NCBI GenBank assembly: GCA_943372645.1
Contig: CALRZN010000001.1
Span: 124,001-188,000, forward strand
Direction: 5' to 3'
DNA from: VBWE01 sp943372645
GTDB taxonomy: Bacteria > Bacteroidota > Bacteroidia > Palsa-965
DNA length: 64,000 nt
This document shows positions 36,351 to 45,106 of this stretch, piece by piece. The notes under the pieces are model-generated. The model saw only the letters and a list, made by a program, of their open reading frames with translations. It was not told the origin of the DNA and did no database searches. Position 1 is the first letter of the stretch; each line of letters starts with the position of its first letter. Both the position numbers and the translations under genes were made by a program.

Positions 36351-36434
36351 CCGGGATGGAATGACTTTGCCCCGCCTGAAAATAAGAAAAAGCAAACGCG
36401 CAAAAATCAAAAAAGGTTACCAGGAGGGAGAATA

Positions 36435-36908
36435 ATGAAAACAACATTGTTAGTCGTCGGAGGCGGGATACTGCTTGCGGGCGGTTATTTTTTCAAACTG
36501 TATCGGGATTCCGAGCGTCTGGAGGTGGAGCAGAAAGCGCGCATCCATTCTGTGAAAGGCGAAGGCATAAAGATCGGCCTGAACATGGTTTTAAAAAATC
36601 CGACCGGGACAGGATTTCAAATCCGGCGACCCTTTCTGAAGTTGTTGTATCAGGGACGAGTAATTGGCACCTCCTCCCCGGATCGGGAAATGATAGAAAT
36701 CCCGGCAGGCTCATCAATCAAAATGGACATCCTTTTGGATGTTGCATGGGCTTCGCTTGGCTTTTTAGGGCTTCAGGTTTTACAGCAATTAAAAACCGAC
36801 GGCTTTGAAATGAAATTGCAGGTTGATATCCAGACATCAGCCCGCATCGGGATGTTCGATGTTCCGGTTCGCTGGAGCGAACCAATTGTTCTGAAGCGAA
36901 ACGCCTAA
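36435..36908 (+). CDS. Membrane-anchored protein with LEA14/WHy-like domain
   Basis: This 157-residue protein has an N-terminal membrane anchor (LLVVGGGILLAGGYFFKLY) and a beta-rich domain with the LEA-2/WHy pattern: VLKNPTGTGFQIRRPFLKLL, then a YQGRVIGTS strand, IEIPAGSSIKMDILLDV and a closing strand pair. In known proteins this fold is a small extracytoplasmic or membrane-proximal beta sandwich. An AGGAGGG sequence 8 bp before the ATG is an unusually strong Shine-Dalgarno for this phylum. It starts a tightly spaced gene series (12 bp to the next gene). Confidence 0.65.
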   Translation: MKTTLLVVGGGILLAGGYFFKLYRDSERLEVEQKARIHSVKGEGIKIGLNMVLKNPTGTGFQIRRPFLKLLYQGRVIGTSSPDREMIEIPAGSSIKMDILLDVAWASLGFLGLQVLQQLKTDGFEMKLQVDIQTSARIGMFDVPVRWSEPIVLKRNA

Positions 36909-36919
36909 AAACAAAACGT

Positions 36920-38515
36920 ATGGGATGGCTCGGAGAGGCAGGAGTACGGCAGGCGATTAAACCGGTGTTTGCAGGCAAAGAGTTTGACCACTTTTTTCCG
37001 CGACCGTTTGGCAAGCATGTTGAAATTAAGCGCAGCGGGGAAGTAAAGCACACTATTGCTTTTATTCCGCAGATGGTTCAGCAGACCCTTGCCGACACGG
37101 TGGGCATTGCCAAACACCTGCTCGATAAAACCTCGCTGTATGAGTCCTGTAAACGGCTTTGGCACTTTGTTTACGATCACATTCGTTATCAAAGAGACGA
37201 TACCGGCATTGAGCAGGTGCGTCGTCCAGCAAGGTTATGGTGGGATCGGAAGGGCGATTGTGACTGTATGACCAGTTTCATCGATTCGGTTTTAGTCAAC
37301 TGGTATTTAGCCGGGATGAAACTTGAAATCGAAAATATAGTTGCAGCGTACCCGGATGAGGCCGACCGGTACAAGCACATCTACCCGGTGTGCATCACTT
37401 CAGAAGGCAGGCACATTGTAATTGACTGTGTAACCCATCAGTTTGATTACGAAGAGCCATACCTGTATAAAGCACGTTTTCCAATGAAACTGCATTATTT
37501 AAATGGCATTGACCCGCAGGGTGATGACCAGAGTTACATGTATAATGATGTCGGGAAGTTGAATATCAAACTACCTGACAAGTTGAAAAAGGTGGTTTCA
37601 AACTCCGGCAAAATCATCAAGCGGGGTGTTCACGCGGTAAACCGTGTAAATCCAACCACCCTGCTGCTTCGTTCAGGGATACTGGCTTCTATGAAGTTAA
37701 ACCTGATGAACGTAGCCGGGCGATTAAAATGGGCGTACATCGATGAAGCCTCCGCAAAGAAGCGCGGTTTCAACATGGAGCGTTATCAGCATCTTAAAAA
37801 AGTTCGGGATAAAGCCGAGCGCATCTTTTATTCTGCCGGAGGCAAACCGGAAAACCTGCGGGAAGCAATCCTGAAAGGGAAAGGCAACAAGGGCAAAGAG
37901 GTTGCCGGTATTGGTGTTATTCCGATATACGCCATGCCGGGTGAAAAACCGATTTCAGAAGTGATCGGCAGCAGCCTGTTCCATAAGGAAATAGTTGTTG
38001 ACGGATTGGGCGCAGAACCCATCACCATGACCGCCGCCCTTGCTTCTGCAGCCGCAGTAATCGCCGCCCTTGCAGCCGAACTTAAAAAGGTCGGTGTGCT
38101 TGGTAAAGGAGATAACCCATCGGAAAGTCCGGATCAAAGCGGGGAAGAAATTGCCCCGACAGAATTGCCCCCGGATGATTCTGCACAACGCAGCGCGGAA
38201 AGCGACCCGGAGCAATCAGCTGATTCGCAACAGGACTCGGAAAAGAAATCTTCCGAAAGCAATCCCGGTGCGGATGGCAAACCTCCCGAAAAATCGAAAG
38301 GGCTGATGGGATGGATTAAGGAACATCCGGTGGCAAGCGGATTAATCGGTGTTGGAATTGTAACGGGCGTTGTTCTTGGTGTTAAAGCCATCAATCAGAA
38401 CAAAGAAACACCACAGGCAAAACCGATGGCTGGTTTTTCCAAATCCAAACGGGGACGCAAAAAAAAGCAAAAGAACGCAGGGTTCTCTTCGCTGAAATAC
38501 GTGCCCCTGAAATAA
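36920..38515 (+). CDS. Transglutaminase-like protein with C-terminal membrane segment
   Basis: The 531-residue protein has a transglutaminase-like/cysteine-protease-fold region in residues about 60-190: KRLWHFVYDHIRYQRDD, the Cys motif RKGDCDCMTSF near 112-120, and GRHIVIDCVTH near 163-173 supplying His and Asp. Residues 380-450 are acidic and Ser/Glu-rich, and a transmembrane helix lies near 470-490 (VASGLIGVGIVTGVVLGV), followed by a basic tail. Family members crosslink or cleave amide bonds. In this element it may process a structural protein or peptidoglycan peptides. That use is inferred. Confidence 0.7.
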   Translation: MGWLGEAGVRQAIKPVFAGKEFDHFFPRPFGKHVEIKRSGEVKHTIAFIPQMVQQTLADTVGIAKHLLDKTSLYESCKRLWHFVYDHIRYQRDDTGIEQVRRPARLWWDRKGDCDCMTSFIDSVLVNWYLAGMKLEIENIVAAYPDEADRYKHIYPVCITSEGRHIVIDCVTHQFDYEEPYLYKARFPMKLHYLNGIDPQGDDQSYMYNDVGKLNIKLPDKLKKVVSNSGKIIKRGVHAVNRVNPTTLLLRSGILASMKLNLMNVAGRLKWAYIDEASAKKRGFNMERYQHLKKVRDKAERIFYSAGGKPENLREAILKGKGNKGKEVAGIGVIPIYAMPGEKPISEVIGSSLFHKEIVVDGLGAEPITMTAALASAAAVIAALAAELKKVGVLGKGDNPSESPDQSGEEIAPTELPPDDSAQRSAESDPEQSADSQQDSEKKSSESNPGADGKPPEKSKGLMGWIKEHPVASGLIGVGIVTGVVLGVKAINQNKETPQAKPMAGFSKSKRGRKKKQKNAGFSSLKYVPLK

Positions 38516-38536
38516 TCAAAACAAAGAAAACGAACG

Positions 38537-39184
38537 ATGGATATTAAAAAAGCCCTCACCCCGGTGGACATCAGCCAGAGCATGAAAGCAAAAGCCCAGG
38601 CCGCAGCCACCCCGTTTCTGAAAACACTTGCAGCGGGTTTGCTCGGTGCATTGGTGGGTAAGGGAATGGGACGGCCTTCGCTGCTCACGGGCATTGCGGT
38701 AACCTTTGCCGGTCACATGCACGGGGCACATCAGGCTGCCCAAAAAGCGCAAACGGCTGGCAACGGGAATGTATATGATGGCGACAGTCCGCTTATTGCT
38801 TTCGGTGTTGGTATGATAGCCGGAGGCGCAGTAACCGGAGGACTTAACGGAACAGGATCGCTTGGGTTTGTAGAAGGCGTTAAAGAACGCCTCACGGAAT
38901 TCAAAGACGACCTGTACAACCGGCTTTACGCAGACAAGTTCTCCTCTGCAGCAACACCTGCCAGCCCGCCTTCCACAGAAGCAGGCACAAGCGGAGTCGG
39001 TGAGATTACATTCACCGGTAAGCAGTACGAAGGCAGCGATGTGGTGTTCAATGATTCGGAACTGGAAAAGATTGAACGCCAGCTTCAGCAGGGAGCAGTT
39101 GATTATCAGCGTGGAGTTCCCAAATCAAATGTGAGCGGGTTTGCCGGTGATATCGGTGAACTGCTCGAATCGCGGATTTTTTGA
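38537..39184 (+). CDS. Glycine-rich membrane protein
   Basis: The 215-residue protein has two or three hydrophobic, Gly/Ala-rich segments (FLKTLAAGLLGALVGKGMG, LLTGIAVTFAGHMHGAH, FGVGMIAGGAVTGGL) followed by a soluble C-terminal half. It resembles the membrane-embedded minor proteins of tailless membrane-containing viruses in general character only. No family was recognised. The transglutaminase-like gene precedes it by 21 bp and a hairpin follows at 39235. Confidence 0.6.
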   Translation: MDIKKALTPVDISQSMKAKAQAAATPFLKTLAAGLLGALVGKGMGRPSLLTGIAVTFAGHMHGAHQAAQKAQTAGNGNVYDGDSPLIAFGVGMIAGGAVTGGLNGTGSLGFVEGVKERLTEFKDDLYNRLYADKFSSAATPASPPSTEAGTSGVGEITFTGKQYEGSDVVFNDSELEKIERQLQQGAVDYQRGVPKSNVSGFAGDIGELLESRIF

Positions 39185-39234
39185 TGTGCCGCTGGCACAA
39201 CAATAAATCCTAAACAGCGGGATGCGATAAAGCG

Positions 39235-39264
39235 GCATGGTGAGTTTTTAATAACTCACCATGC
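39235..39264 (+). promoter_or_regulatory. 12-bp perfect hairpin before the putative capsid gene
   Basis: GCATGGTGAGTT (39235-39246) pairs exactly with AACTCACCATGC (39253-39264), with the 6-nt loop TTTAAT and no T run. It stands in a 121-bp gap, the largest within this gene series, 41 bp before the gene at 39306. It may mark an RNA processing or stability site, or a binding site, for a highly expressed gene. Confidence 0.55.
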
Positions 39265-39305
39265 CCATCCCCCCGCAGAAGTAAAATGTTCTTTGACATA
39301 TTGAT

Positions 39306-40037
39306 ATGCTTAATATTCTTGAAGGAATTGAAAACAGCGAGTATAACAACGCTGGCGACCTGTTCGGTGTTGATGCCAACGGGGTAACCGACGAACTGCT
39401 TGGTGCTTTGCGCCAGATGAACCCGGTGCAGCGGCAGAAAGTGGTTAACCAGCTTGTGCGTCCGGCTGCAGCAAGCCGTGGCTCACGTGCTGAAATGGAG
39501 AAGCACTTTAAAGAACTTCCCGCGCACATCCGTGAGCAGCTGATCAAAAGCGACCTGCGTCTGGCCGATACGATCATTTATTCGATCAAACCGGTATCGC
39601 AGAAAAGCGTTCGGATTTTTGAACCGCAGGACACCCGTGAAATCGGGCTTAAAAGTTTGAGCGAAGGTCGCCTTCCCAAAGGCCAGGCACTGCTTGTATC
39701 AGGAATCATCATGCTGTGCGGTGTTGCAGCAAGTGATACCAAGGACGATCAGATGCGCACCAACTTCGGCAAACTGGAAGCAATTCCTGCACTGGCAAAT
39801 GGTGAATTTTCGCTCAAAGCCAACAAAAAAATCATCGTACCGGAAGGCACCAGCAACCGTGTTTTCTGCACTGAAAACTTCCACGGGGTTTCCTTGGGCT
39901 ATTACAAGTTAGCCAACCCGCGTTTGATTCACGATGACGTGCCGATTGAACTGACCATTGATCTTGGAACAACAACCGGCATTGCTGCCAATTCGCAGGT
40001 ATATGTTGGCCTGCACGGAACAATCACCACTCCGTAA
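39306..40037 (+). CDS. Candidate major structural (capsid-like) protein
   Basis: This 243-residue protein has a helical N-terminal third (LLGALRQMNPVQRQKVVNQL) and a beta-rich C-terminal part of some 150 residues (TIIYSIKPVSQKSVRIFEP, QALLVSGIIMLCGVAA, KANKKIIVPEGTSNRVF, VPIELTIDLGTT, SQVYVGLHGTITTP). The alternation of short strands is compatible with a jelly-roll capsid protein. No sequence family was recognised. The flanking hairpin, the separate gaps and the following small beta-rich genes suggest a structural module. The capsid assignment is an inference. Confidence 0.5.
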   Translation: MLNILEGIENSEYNNAGDLFGVDANGVTDELLGALRQMNPVQRQKVVNQLVRPAAASRGSRAEMEKHFKELPAHIREQLIKSDLRLADTIIYSIKPVSQKSVRIFEPQDTREIGLKSLSEGRLPKGQALLVSGIIMLCGVAASDTKDDQMRTNFGKLEAIPALANGEFSLKANKKIIVPEGTSNRVFCTENFHGVSLGYYKLANPRLIHDDVPIELTIDLGTTTGIAANSQVYVGLHGTITTP

Positions 40038-40179
40038 AGATGCGCGGTCAACTGGCCGCGAATTATTAACTGTGCATTGCAGTTAAATCCCTCGCACGGT
40101 ATCCGGTTTTGAAACCCCGTAAGGTTTCCCGGACGCCGCTGCGGTGGTTAAACGCAGAAGCACACAAAAGTTCAAAACA

Positions 40180-40563
40180 ATGAAACCGGTTTATTTTAAA
40201 CGCTTTGATTTTGATGTTACCAGTTCGGGGCAAAGCGTAAGCAAGGATTTTGAACTGGAAAAGGACGTGGTGATTATTACCGGTCTTTTATTAACTGCCA
40301 ATGCCGACGATCAGCTTTACTTCCGGGGTTCACAACGAATCTCCTTAAACGGCACCGAATTGTTCCCGGAAGGCTACGAATCCAAACTGTTGATGAGTGG
40401 TCTTGGTGTTGCTCCAAACAACCGGTATTACTCCATCGGCAGGCTTCAGACCATTAACGGAAAACTTCGGATCGAATATCAGGACACAGACATTACTGCA
40501 TTGCCTTTTGCTGCTTACCGGGTTTCGGTATATGTACGGGGACTTAAAAAAGAACTGGCATGA
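40180..40563 (+). CDS. Small beta-rich protein, candidate minor capsid or spike
   Basis: The 127-residue protein is predicted to be nearly all beta (DVTSSGQSVSKDFELEKDVV, IITGLLLTANADDQLYF, GKLRIEYQDTDITALPFA, YRVSVYVRGLKKE). Length and pattern resemble a single jelly-roll. An upstream in-frame ATG at 40144 is less likely because the intergenic hairpin-like GAAACC/GGTTTC lies just before. It overlaps the next gene by 4 bp. Confidence 0.55.
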   Translation: MKPVYFKRFDFDVTSSGQSVSKDFELEKDVVIITGLLLTANADDQLYFRGSQRISLNGTELFPEGYESKLLMSGLGVAPNNRYYSIGRLQTINGKLRIEYQDTDITALPFAAYRVSVYVRGLKKELA

Positions 40564-40970
40564 GTATCCGCATTTTTATCCATACCGAGCAGATCCAAAT
40601 CGCCCAGCAGATGCATCAGTTCATTATCAGATTGCCGCAGGATTGTCAGCAGGTTATTGGTATCGGCTATTCGGTAAAAGAAAAACACAGCGGTGAAGGT
40701 TCAGGGCATAAAAAGTGGGGGCACTTCCGTATTGAACGCCGGGGGCATATTCTCTATGATGATTATATCGAGGAGAAAATCCAACGCGCATCAATCGATC
40801 CGGTTTTTGTGCCTGAAATAGCAAACCTTGCCTACATCACGGGCAAACGGGTGCTGCCGATGCCCGTTGCCATCAGCGGCAGAGCCACCATACTGGAGGC
40901 CACAATTCAGGCATACGATGCAGTTCCGTTTTCAATCAGTGTAACGTTTTATTACCGTTCAGGATCATGA
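40560..40970 (+). CDS. Small beta-rich protein of the structural module
   Basis: This 136-residue protein overlaps its neighbours on both sides (ATGA at 40560-40563). It is beta-rich (IRIFIHTEQIQIAQQ, VIGIGYSVKEK, ATILEATIQAYDAVPFSISV) and ends like a beta-barrel strand pair (TFYYRSG). No family was recognised. Tight translational coupling to the previous gene suggests that their products act together. Confidence 0.55.
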   Translation: MSIRIFIHTEQIQIAQQMHQFIIRLPQDCQQVIGIGYSVKEKHSGEGSGHKKWGHFRIERRGHILYDDYIEEKIQRASIDPVFVPEIANLAYITGKRVLPMPVAISGRATILEATIQAYDAVPFSISVTFYYRSGS

Positions 40971-41308
40971 ACCCACAAATTGCTTTAGAATACGCACAGC
41001 GCAAATTAAAGGAACTGAATGTGAACGAAAATTACACCCTTGATTTTCGCCACATTATCGTGCAGGACAAAAAAATAATTCAGGTTGAAGCCACCAACCA
41101 GTTTTATTATCTGGTAGATGGTTACGCAACAACCTTCAGGATTACATCGGATACCGGGGTTTACGATCTGACGGATACAAAACTCTCGGAATTAAAACAC
41201 GAGCATACCGGGGTGATTACCATCCAAAACCGGGTAACGCCGATTCTGCATTTACAGTTTATAGTGGTAACCCCGCTGATGGAGCAAACCGAGCCGGAGA
41301 AAGGCTGA
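40967..41308 (+). CDS. Small beta-rich protein of the structural module
   Basis: The 113-residue protein starts 4 bp inside the previous gene. A short N-terminal helix (ALEYAQRKLKELNVNENYTL) is followed by strands (FRHIIVQDKKIIQVEATNQF, GVITIQNRVTPILHLQFIVV). No motif was recognised. It belongs with the two preceding small genes. Confidence 0.55.
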   Translation: MNPQIALEYAQRKLKELNVNENYTLDFRHIIVQDKKIIQVEATNQFYYLVDGYATTFRITSDTGVYDLTDTKLSELKHEHTGVITIQNRVTPILHLQFIVVTPLMEQTEPEKG

Positions 41309-41364
41309 CGGTTCTGCTCATCGTGAATTCAATTTTAAAAGTCAAAAACCTAAAATTTAAAAAG

Positions 41365-42105
41365 ATGGAAAAGCATGTGTATCCGTTTCACCGCGAAATG
41401 GTGGAATACCTCAAGGGGATTTTTTCCCTCGCACTTGTAAACAAAGAAGCCGACGGGTTCGATGTGTTGATTGACGGGCTGTTTGTTGTTCCCCCTACGC
41501 GTGAAAAAGAACAGATCGATTATGCACTGAATATTTTTAACCCGGCTAAAAATCAGCGCATCACGGTTCGTTTTATCCTGCGCCACCAGATTGTCCGTGA
41601 GTACGAATACAAAGTCCAGGATATGGCCTTCGGGCAATTCCCCTTTGAAGAACCGGCGGTGAAGAACAGCAGTAGCGTTGAACCGGAATTTGAATTTGCC
41701 AAACGCCCGGAATTGAATTTTTATCAGCGCACTCGTCAGGTTGGAACAGAAGCCGCAATTCTGCTTGGAGCAGCAGTTGGTGCTTTTGATGAACTGTATC
41801 AGTTAGCCATTGATGCTTCGGACTTGGCAGATGTTCGTGGCCAACTGCTCGACAGCTATGAACAGCGGATGAAGGAGCAGCAGGAAAGCCTCGAAGCCTA
41901 TAAAAACAGTTACGGCAAGCCTCCCAAAGCAAAGCCGGGAATCCTGAGAACCTTTAACGGGGCGAACTGTGCGGGCATCATCATAAATAAAGCTGCGCTC
42001 AAGCAGGTAGCTGCACCGCTGATGGAATTCGTCCGTTTTTTTATGGGGCAATCAATGCCCGGATCAAAACAAAACAAACCGGGAGAGCAGCAACCTCCCG
42101 TTTAA
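41365..42105 (+). CDS. Unrecognised element protein
   Basis: The protein has 246 residues from ATG 41365 (MEKHVYPFHREMVEYLKGIF); an upstream ATG at 41323 adds 14 residues of intergenic-like sequence. Mixed alpha/beta with a long helical segment (QLLDSYEQRMKEQQESLEAY) and a proline/glutamine tail. No membrane helix is clear. Function unknown. Confidence 0.55.
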   Translation: MEKHVYPFHREMVEYLKGIFSLALVNKEADGFDVLIDGLFVVPPTREKEQIDYALNIFNPAKNQRITVRFILRHQIVREYEYKVQDMAFGQFPFEEPAVKNSSSVEPEFEFAKRPELNFYQRTRQVGTEAAILLGAAVGAFDELYQLAIDASDLADVRGQLLDSYEQRMKEQQESLEAYKNSYGKPPKAKPGILRTFNGANCAGIIINKAALKQVAAPLMEFVRFFMGQSMPGSKQNKPGEQQPPV

Positions 42106-42118
42106 CACCAAATCCAAA

Positions 42119-43108
42119 ATGGCAGTCTTCATTCACCCTTACCGACCTGAAATCATCGAGCGGCTTCGGGCAGTAGCTGAAACCAAGATCGATGAAATGA
42201 AGGCCACACGTGGCATACAGCAGTTACGGGAAACTGCCGGGGCAGCCGATGCGGATGCACTTATCGAAAAAGTATTCCCTGCGGACAAAGTCGAATCCAT
42301 TAACAATCCCGAGTTCTGTTATTCGATTTCAGTGGATTTAATTCCCATCTGCCGCCGGGCTACGGACATCCGCTTTTTTGACCTGATTGATGATGCGGTT
42401 AACGGATCAACAAACGAAGTTTCGGTATCAATGCACTTCAATAAAAACAAGCAGGCCGAAAAACATATTCTTCGGTTCAGCGGGGTAAACAAGTCCGGTG
42501 AATTTAAGAACATGCAAACCATTGATGGGTTTGTTCCTGCCTCTGAAGTGGATAAAATCAAATCGCAGACAGCCGATCAGGTTCGCCGGGAAATTGAAGC
42601 AGATATTCAAAAGCAGGAGAATCAGATGCTGCGCGAACAAATCGAAAAAATTCAGAATGCTCCACCACCGGCTGACTCCGGGTTTAACAAACTGATTCTT
42701 ACCGCTGGCATGGCGGCAATAAAAAAGTGGGAGCATGGCGATTTTGAAAAGCGTGATGGTAAACCGCATATCACAAAAGAACAGGCTTTTACAATGGGGC
42801 TTGGAAAAAAGCTGCTCACCAATTTTAATACCCGCGAGGAACTGGACTTGCTGCTGGATATTCTGCAAGCCTTATCCGAAAGGAAGTACCTGCTGCCAAC
42901 ACTTCGTGAAATGATTGCCGGTGAACCCACCGGTGAACAATTTGAAAAGATGAGGCGGCAAAAACAAAACCCGAATAATGACCAGCATCAGCCTCAAACA
43001 GAACCCCCGATTGAAGAATCAAATGAGGAAGATTCCGAGGATGACTCCACCGAACAACTCTTTGATACCGATCTGGGGCTGGATGAGACCGAGAACCTGC
43101 TGATGTAA
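42119..43108 (+). CDS. Unrecognised helical, acidic-tailed element protein
   Basis: The 329-residue protein is largely helical, with a probable coiled coil near residues 145-180 (SQTADQVRREIEADIQKQEN) and an acidic C-terminus (EESNEEDSEDDSTEQ). The acidic tail recalls scaffolding or assembly proteins, but that is only a resemblance. It starts 13 bp after the previous stop. Confidence 0.55.
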   Translation: MAVFIHPYRPEIIERLRAVAETKIDEMKATRGIQQLRETAGAADADALIEKVFPADKVESINNPEFCYSISVDLIPICRRATDIRFFDLIDDAVNGSTNEVSVSMHFNKNKQAEKHILRFSGVNKSGEFKNMQTIDGFVPASEVDKIKSQTADQVRREIEADIQKQENQMLREQIEKIQNAPPPADSGFNKLILTAGMAAIKKWEHGDFEKRDGKPHITKEQAFTMGLGKKLLTNFNTREELDLLLDILQALSERKYLLPTLREMIAGEPTGEQFEKMRRQKQNPNNDQHQPQTEPPIEESNEEDSEDDSTEQLFDTDLGLDETENLLM

Positions 43109-43119
43109 AAAAACAAACA

Positions 43120-43299
43120 ATGGCAAAATTTAAAATCGAAGTTGAAATATCGGCAGACAACGAAGCAGAAGCCCGGCGTAAAGCCAAAGCTGCCGCATCA
43201 ATCAGTTCAAAACTGACTGCCGTACATTTTGAAAAGCTGGCGGTAGCCGCAAACGACCCGGCCACGCTTTCACTTGCACTTGATTTCCTGGGCGATTGA
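43120..43299 (+). CDS. Small 59-residue element protein
   Basis: ATG 43120 to TGA 43297 encodes 59 residues (MAKFKIEVEISADNEAEARR, ending in LALDFLGD), 11 bp after the preceding gene. The even spacing and strand-helix-strand pattern resemble small element proteins seen elsewhere. It fills a gap of more than 250 bp that would otherwise be empty. No function is known. Confidence 0.65.
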   Translation: MAKFKIEVEISADNEAEARRKAKAAASISSKLTAVHFEKLAVAANDPATLSLALDFLGD

Positions 43300-43362
43300 T
43301 TTTTTGAATATCATTTTTAGTGAGCATTTAAATACGATCAATCGCTTGCATGAATTTTTATC

Positions 43363-44025
43363 ATGTCAAACGACCGCGAAAAAAGCGGTGGATTGTTTTT
43401 CGGGTTAACGCCCAAAGACAAACGCCGCATTATCATCGCAGGATCGTCTGTTGTTGTTTTAGGAACCGCAGCTTTCATTGGCAACCGGTGGTGGAAAAAC
43501 CGCAAATCGAAAAAGGCACATTCCGAATCGCTCGATCAGGATGATCCCGCGTATTTCGCAAAGCAGATTTATCTGGCAATTGACGGATCGGGAACGGACG
43601 AGGATGCCATTTACGATGCCTTTGCGCAGATTCCTACACTGGAGTTTTACCGGAAGGTGCAGAAGCAGTACAGTCAACTCTATAAGGGCAAAAGCCTTGA
43701 GGAGGATTTGCAGGAAGATTTATCCGGTGATGAATACGAAAAAGTATCCATCATTCTTGCTCAAAAGCCGGAAAAGCCCGGACAAGGAGCAAGCTATGAT
43801 TTGAGCCAGTGGTCGGAACGGCTTCACGCCGCCGCTGATGGTGCGGGTACGGATGAGGATGAAATCTACCGGGTATTTAAAGAACTGCCTGACAAAACAG
43901 CTTTAGCCAAACTGAAAACAAGGTTCAACAGCGACTGGACATATTCCTTAGATGAAATGTTAAAGGATGAACTGGACGAGGAGGAGATGCAAAAAGTAAA
44001 CTCCATCATCGCCAAAATAAAATAA
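43363..44025 (+). CDS. Membrane-anchored protein with two annexin-like repeats
   Basis: This 220-residue protein has one membrane helix near residues 25-43 and then two annexin-type repeats of about 70 residues. The first carries IDGSGTDEDAIYDAF near residue 73 and ends with LEEDLQEDLSGDEYEKV; the second carries ADGAGTDEDEIYRVF near residue 158 and ends with LDEMLKDELDEEEMQKV. GxGTDE is the annexin type II calcium loop, with the capping acidic residue about 40 residues later in both. Annexins bind calcium and phospholipid in eukaryotes and are rare in bacteria. Here the role could be membrane or calcium-dependent envelope interaction. It is 5 bp from the next gene. Confidence 0.75.
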   Translation: MSNDREKSGGLFFGLTPKDKRRIIIAGSSVVVLGTAAFIGNRWWKNRKSKKAHSESLDQDDPAYFAKQIYLAIDGSGTDEDAIYDAFAQIPTLEFYRKVQKQYSQLYKGKSLEEDLQEDLSGDEYEKVSIILAQKPEKPGQGASYDLSQWSERLHAAADGAGTDEDEIYRVFKELPDKTALAKLKTRFNSDWTYSLDEMLKDELDEEEMQKVNSIIAKIK

Positions 44026-44030
44026 CCACT

Positions 44031-44939
44031 ATGACCACCGAAAAAAAGCCGAAAAAAAATAAAGGAGTACGGATTCTTGTAGCCGGGGTTGCACTCAGTG
44101 CGCTGGGACTCGGAACGTGGTACTTGATATCACGGAACAAATCCAAATCGAAATCCTCCGGCGGGGATTTACCTGAAACGGATTTTTCAGTGCCTGATTC
44201 TTCTTCAAGACCGTCAGGTTCAAACAGCCCGGTAAATACCTACAAGGAAAACCCGGCCAGTGATTTCCCGCTGAAAAAAGGAAGCAAAGGCGAGAAAGTA
44301 AAACAGTTACAGAAACTGCTCATCGAACAATTTGGTGCGGGTATCCTTCCCAAATATGGAGCGGATGGTTATTTCGGAAACGAAATGCTTGTTGCCCTGC
44401 AATCCAAATCCATAAGCGTTCCGGTAACCGAAGCTGATTTTACAACCTTGTCGAAAGTTGATCCGAAAACTGTGGCTACCGATCTGAAAAAACACATCAC
44501 GGCCAACGATTTTAATTCGGCAATCAGCACCCTGAAGAAAATCCGCAATACCACCGAATACACGGACGTTGGTAAGCAGTTCCGGGCATTGCGATACGGC
44601 GGGGTTGAAACATCAATTCCGACGGCATTGCTCCGCAAGTTTACCACAACCATCCAGCAGAGTCAGATCGACACGATTCTTACTACGAACATCGGTCTTA
44701 CCAAATCCGGGGATAAATACAGCATCCCTTCCGGGACTGCCGGTTTTGGACGGCTGCGCGACGGACGCATTATTACCACCCGCCCCACGAGGGTATGGGC
44801 AAGGGCGCGTCATCCGCTTTCGGTGGGCAAAGAAACCATCCTCGGCAGGGAGGTTTCTTCTTCAAACGGCATAACTGAATTTGAAACCATTGACGGTTAT
44901 CGCCTCTTTGTTATTACGGATCACATCCGGCAGTATTAA
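44031..44939 (+). CDS. Membrane-anchored peptidoglycan-binding-like protein
   Basis: The 302-residue protein has an N-terminal membrane helix (LVAGVALSALGLGTWYLI), a Ser-rich linker and a peptidoglycan-binding domain near residues 82-130 (LKKGSKGEKVKQLQKLLIEQ ... YGADGYFGNEML). A helical region follows and then a beta-rich C-terminal domain of about 70 residues (TRVWARARHPLSVGKETILG) of unknown family. The layout, TM helix then wall-binding domain, suits a protein spanning from the inner membrane to the cell wall. It follows the annexin-like gene by 5 bp. Confidence 0.7.
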   Translation: MTTEKKPKKNKGVRILVAGVALSALGLGTWYLISRNKSKSKSSGGDLPETDFSVPDSSSRPSGSNSPVNTYKENPASDFPLKKGSKGEKVKQLQKLLIEQFGAGILPKYGADGYFGNEMLVALQSKSISVPVTEADFTTLSKVDPKTVATDLKKHITANDFNSAISTLKKIRNTTEYTDVGKQFRALRYGGVETSIPTALLRKFTTTIQQSQIDTILTTNIGLTKSGDKYSIPSGTAGFGRLRDGRIITTRPTRVWARARHPLSVGKETILGREVSSSNGITEFETIDGYRLFVITDHIRQY

Positions 44940-44953
44940 TGCAACACGAATTA

Positions 44954-44996
44954 CCATCCCATTTTCTGAAAACGGCAGTGCCAGGAAATGGGATGG
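44954..44996 (+). terminator. Hairpin after the peptidoglycan-binding gene
   Basis: CCATCCCATTT (44954-44964) pairs exactly with AAATGGGATGG (44986-44996), and the CTTT that follows is only a weak T run. It may be a terminator or a processing hairpin separating the annexin/peptidoglycan genes from the amidase gene. Confidence 0.5.
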
Positions 44997-45106
44997 CTTT
45001 AAACCCACGGTGTTCGGTTATGGATTTCAAGTAACTCAAAACAGGAGAAGCGAAATACAGCACAAGGACCGAAAGCCCAATTACTAATCTTAAAACTCAA
45101 AAAGCC

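Noticed and set aside
44939..45034. 31-codon ORF overlapping the previous stop as TAATG
   Set aside because: It is covered by a strong hairpin (44954-44996) and has no family or composition support, although the overlap itself is typical of coupling.
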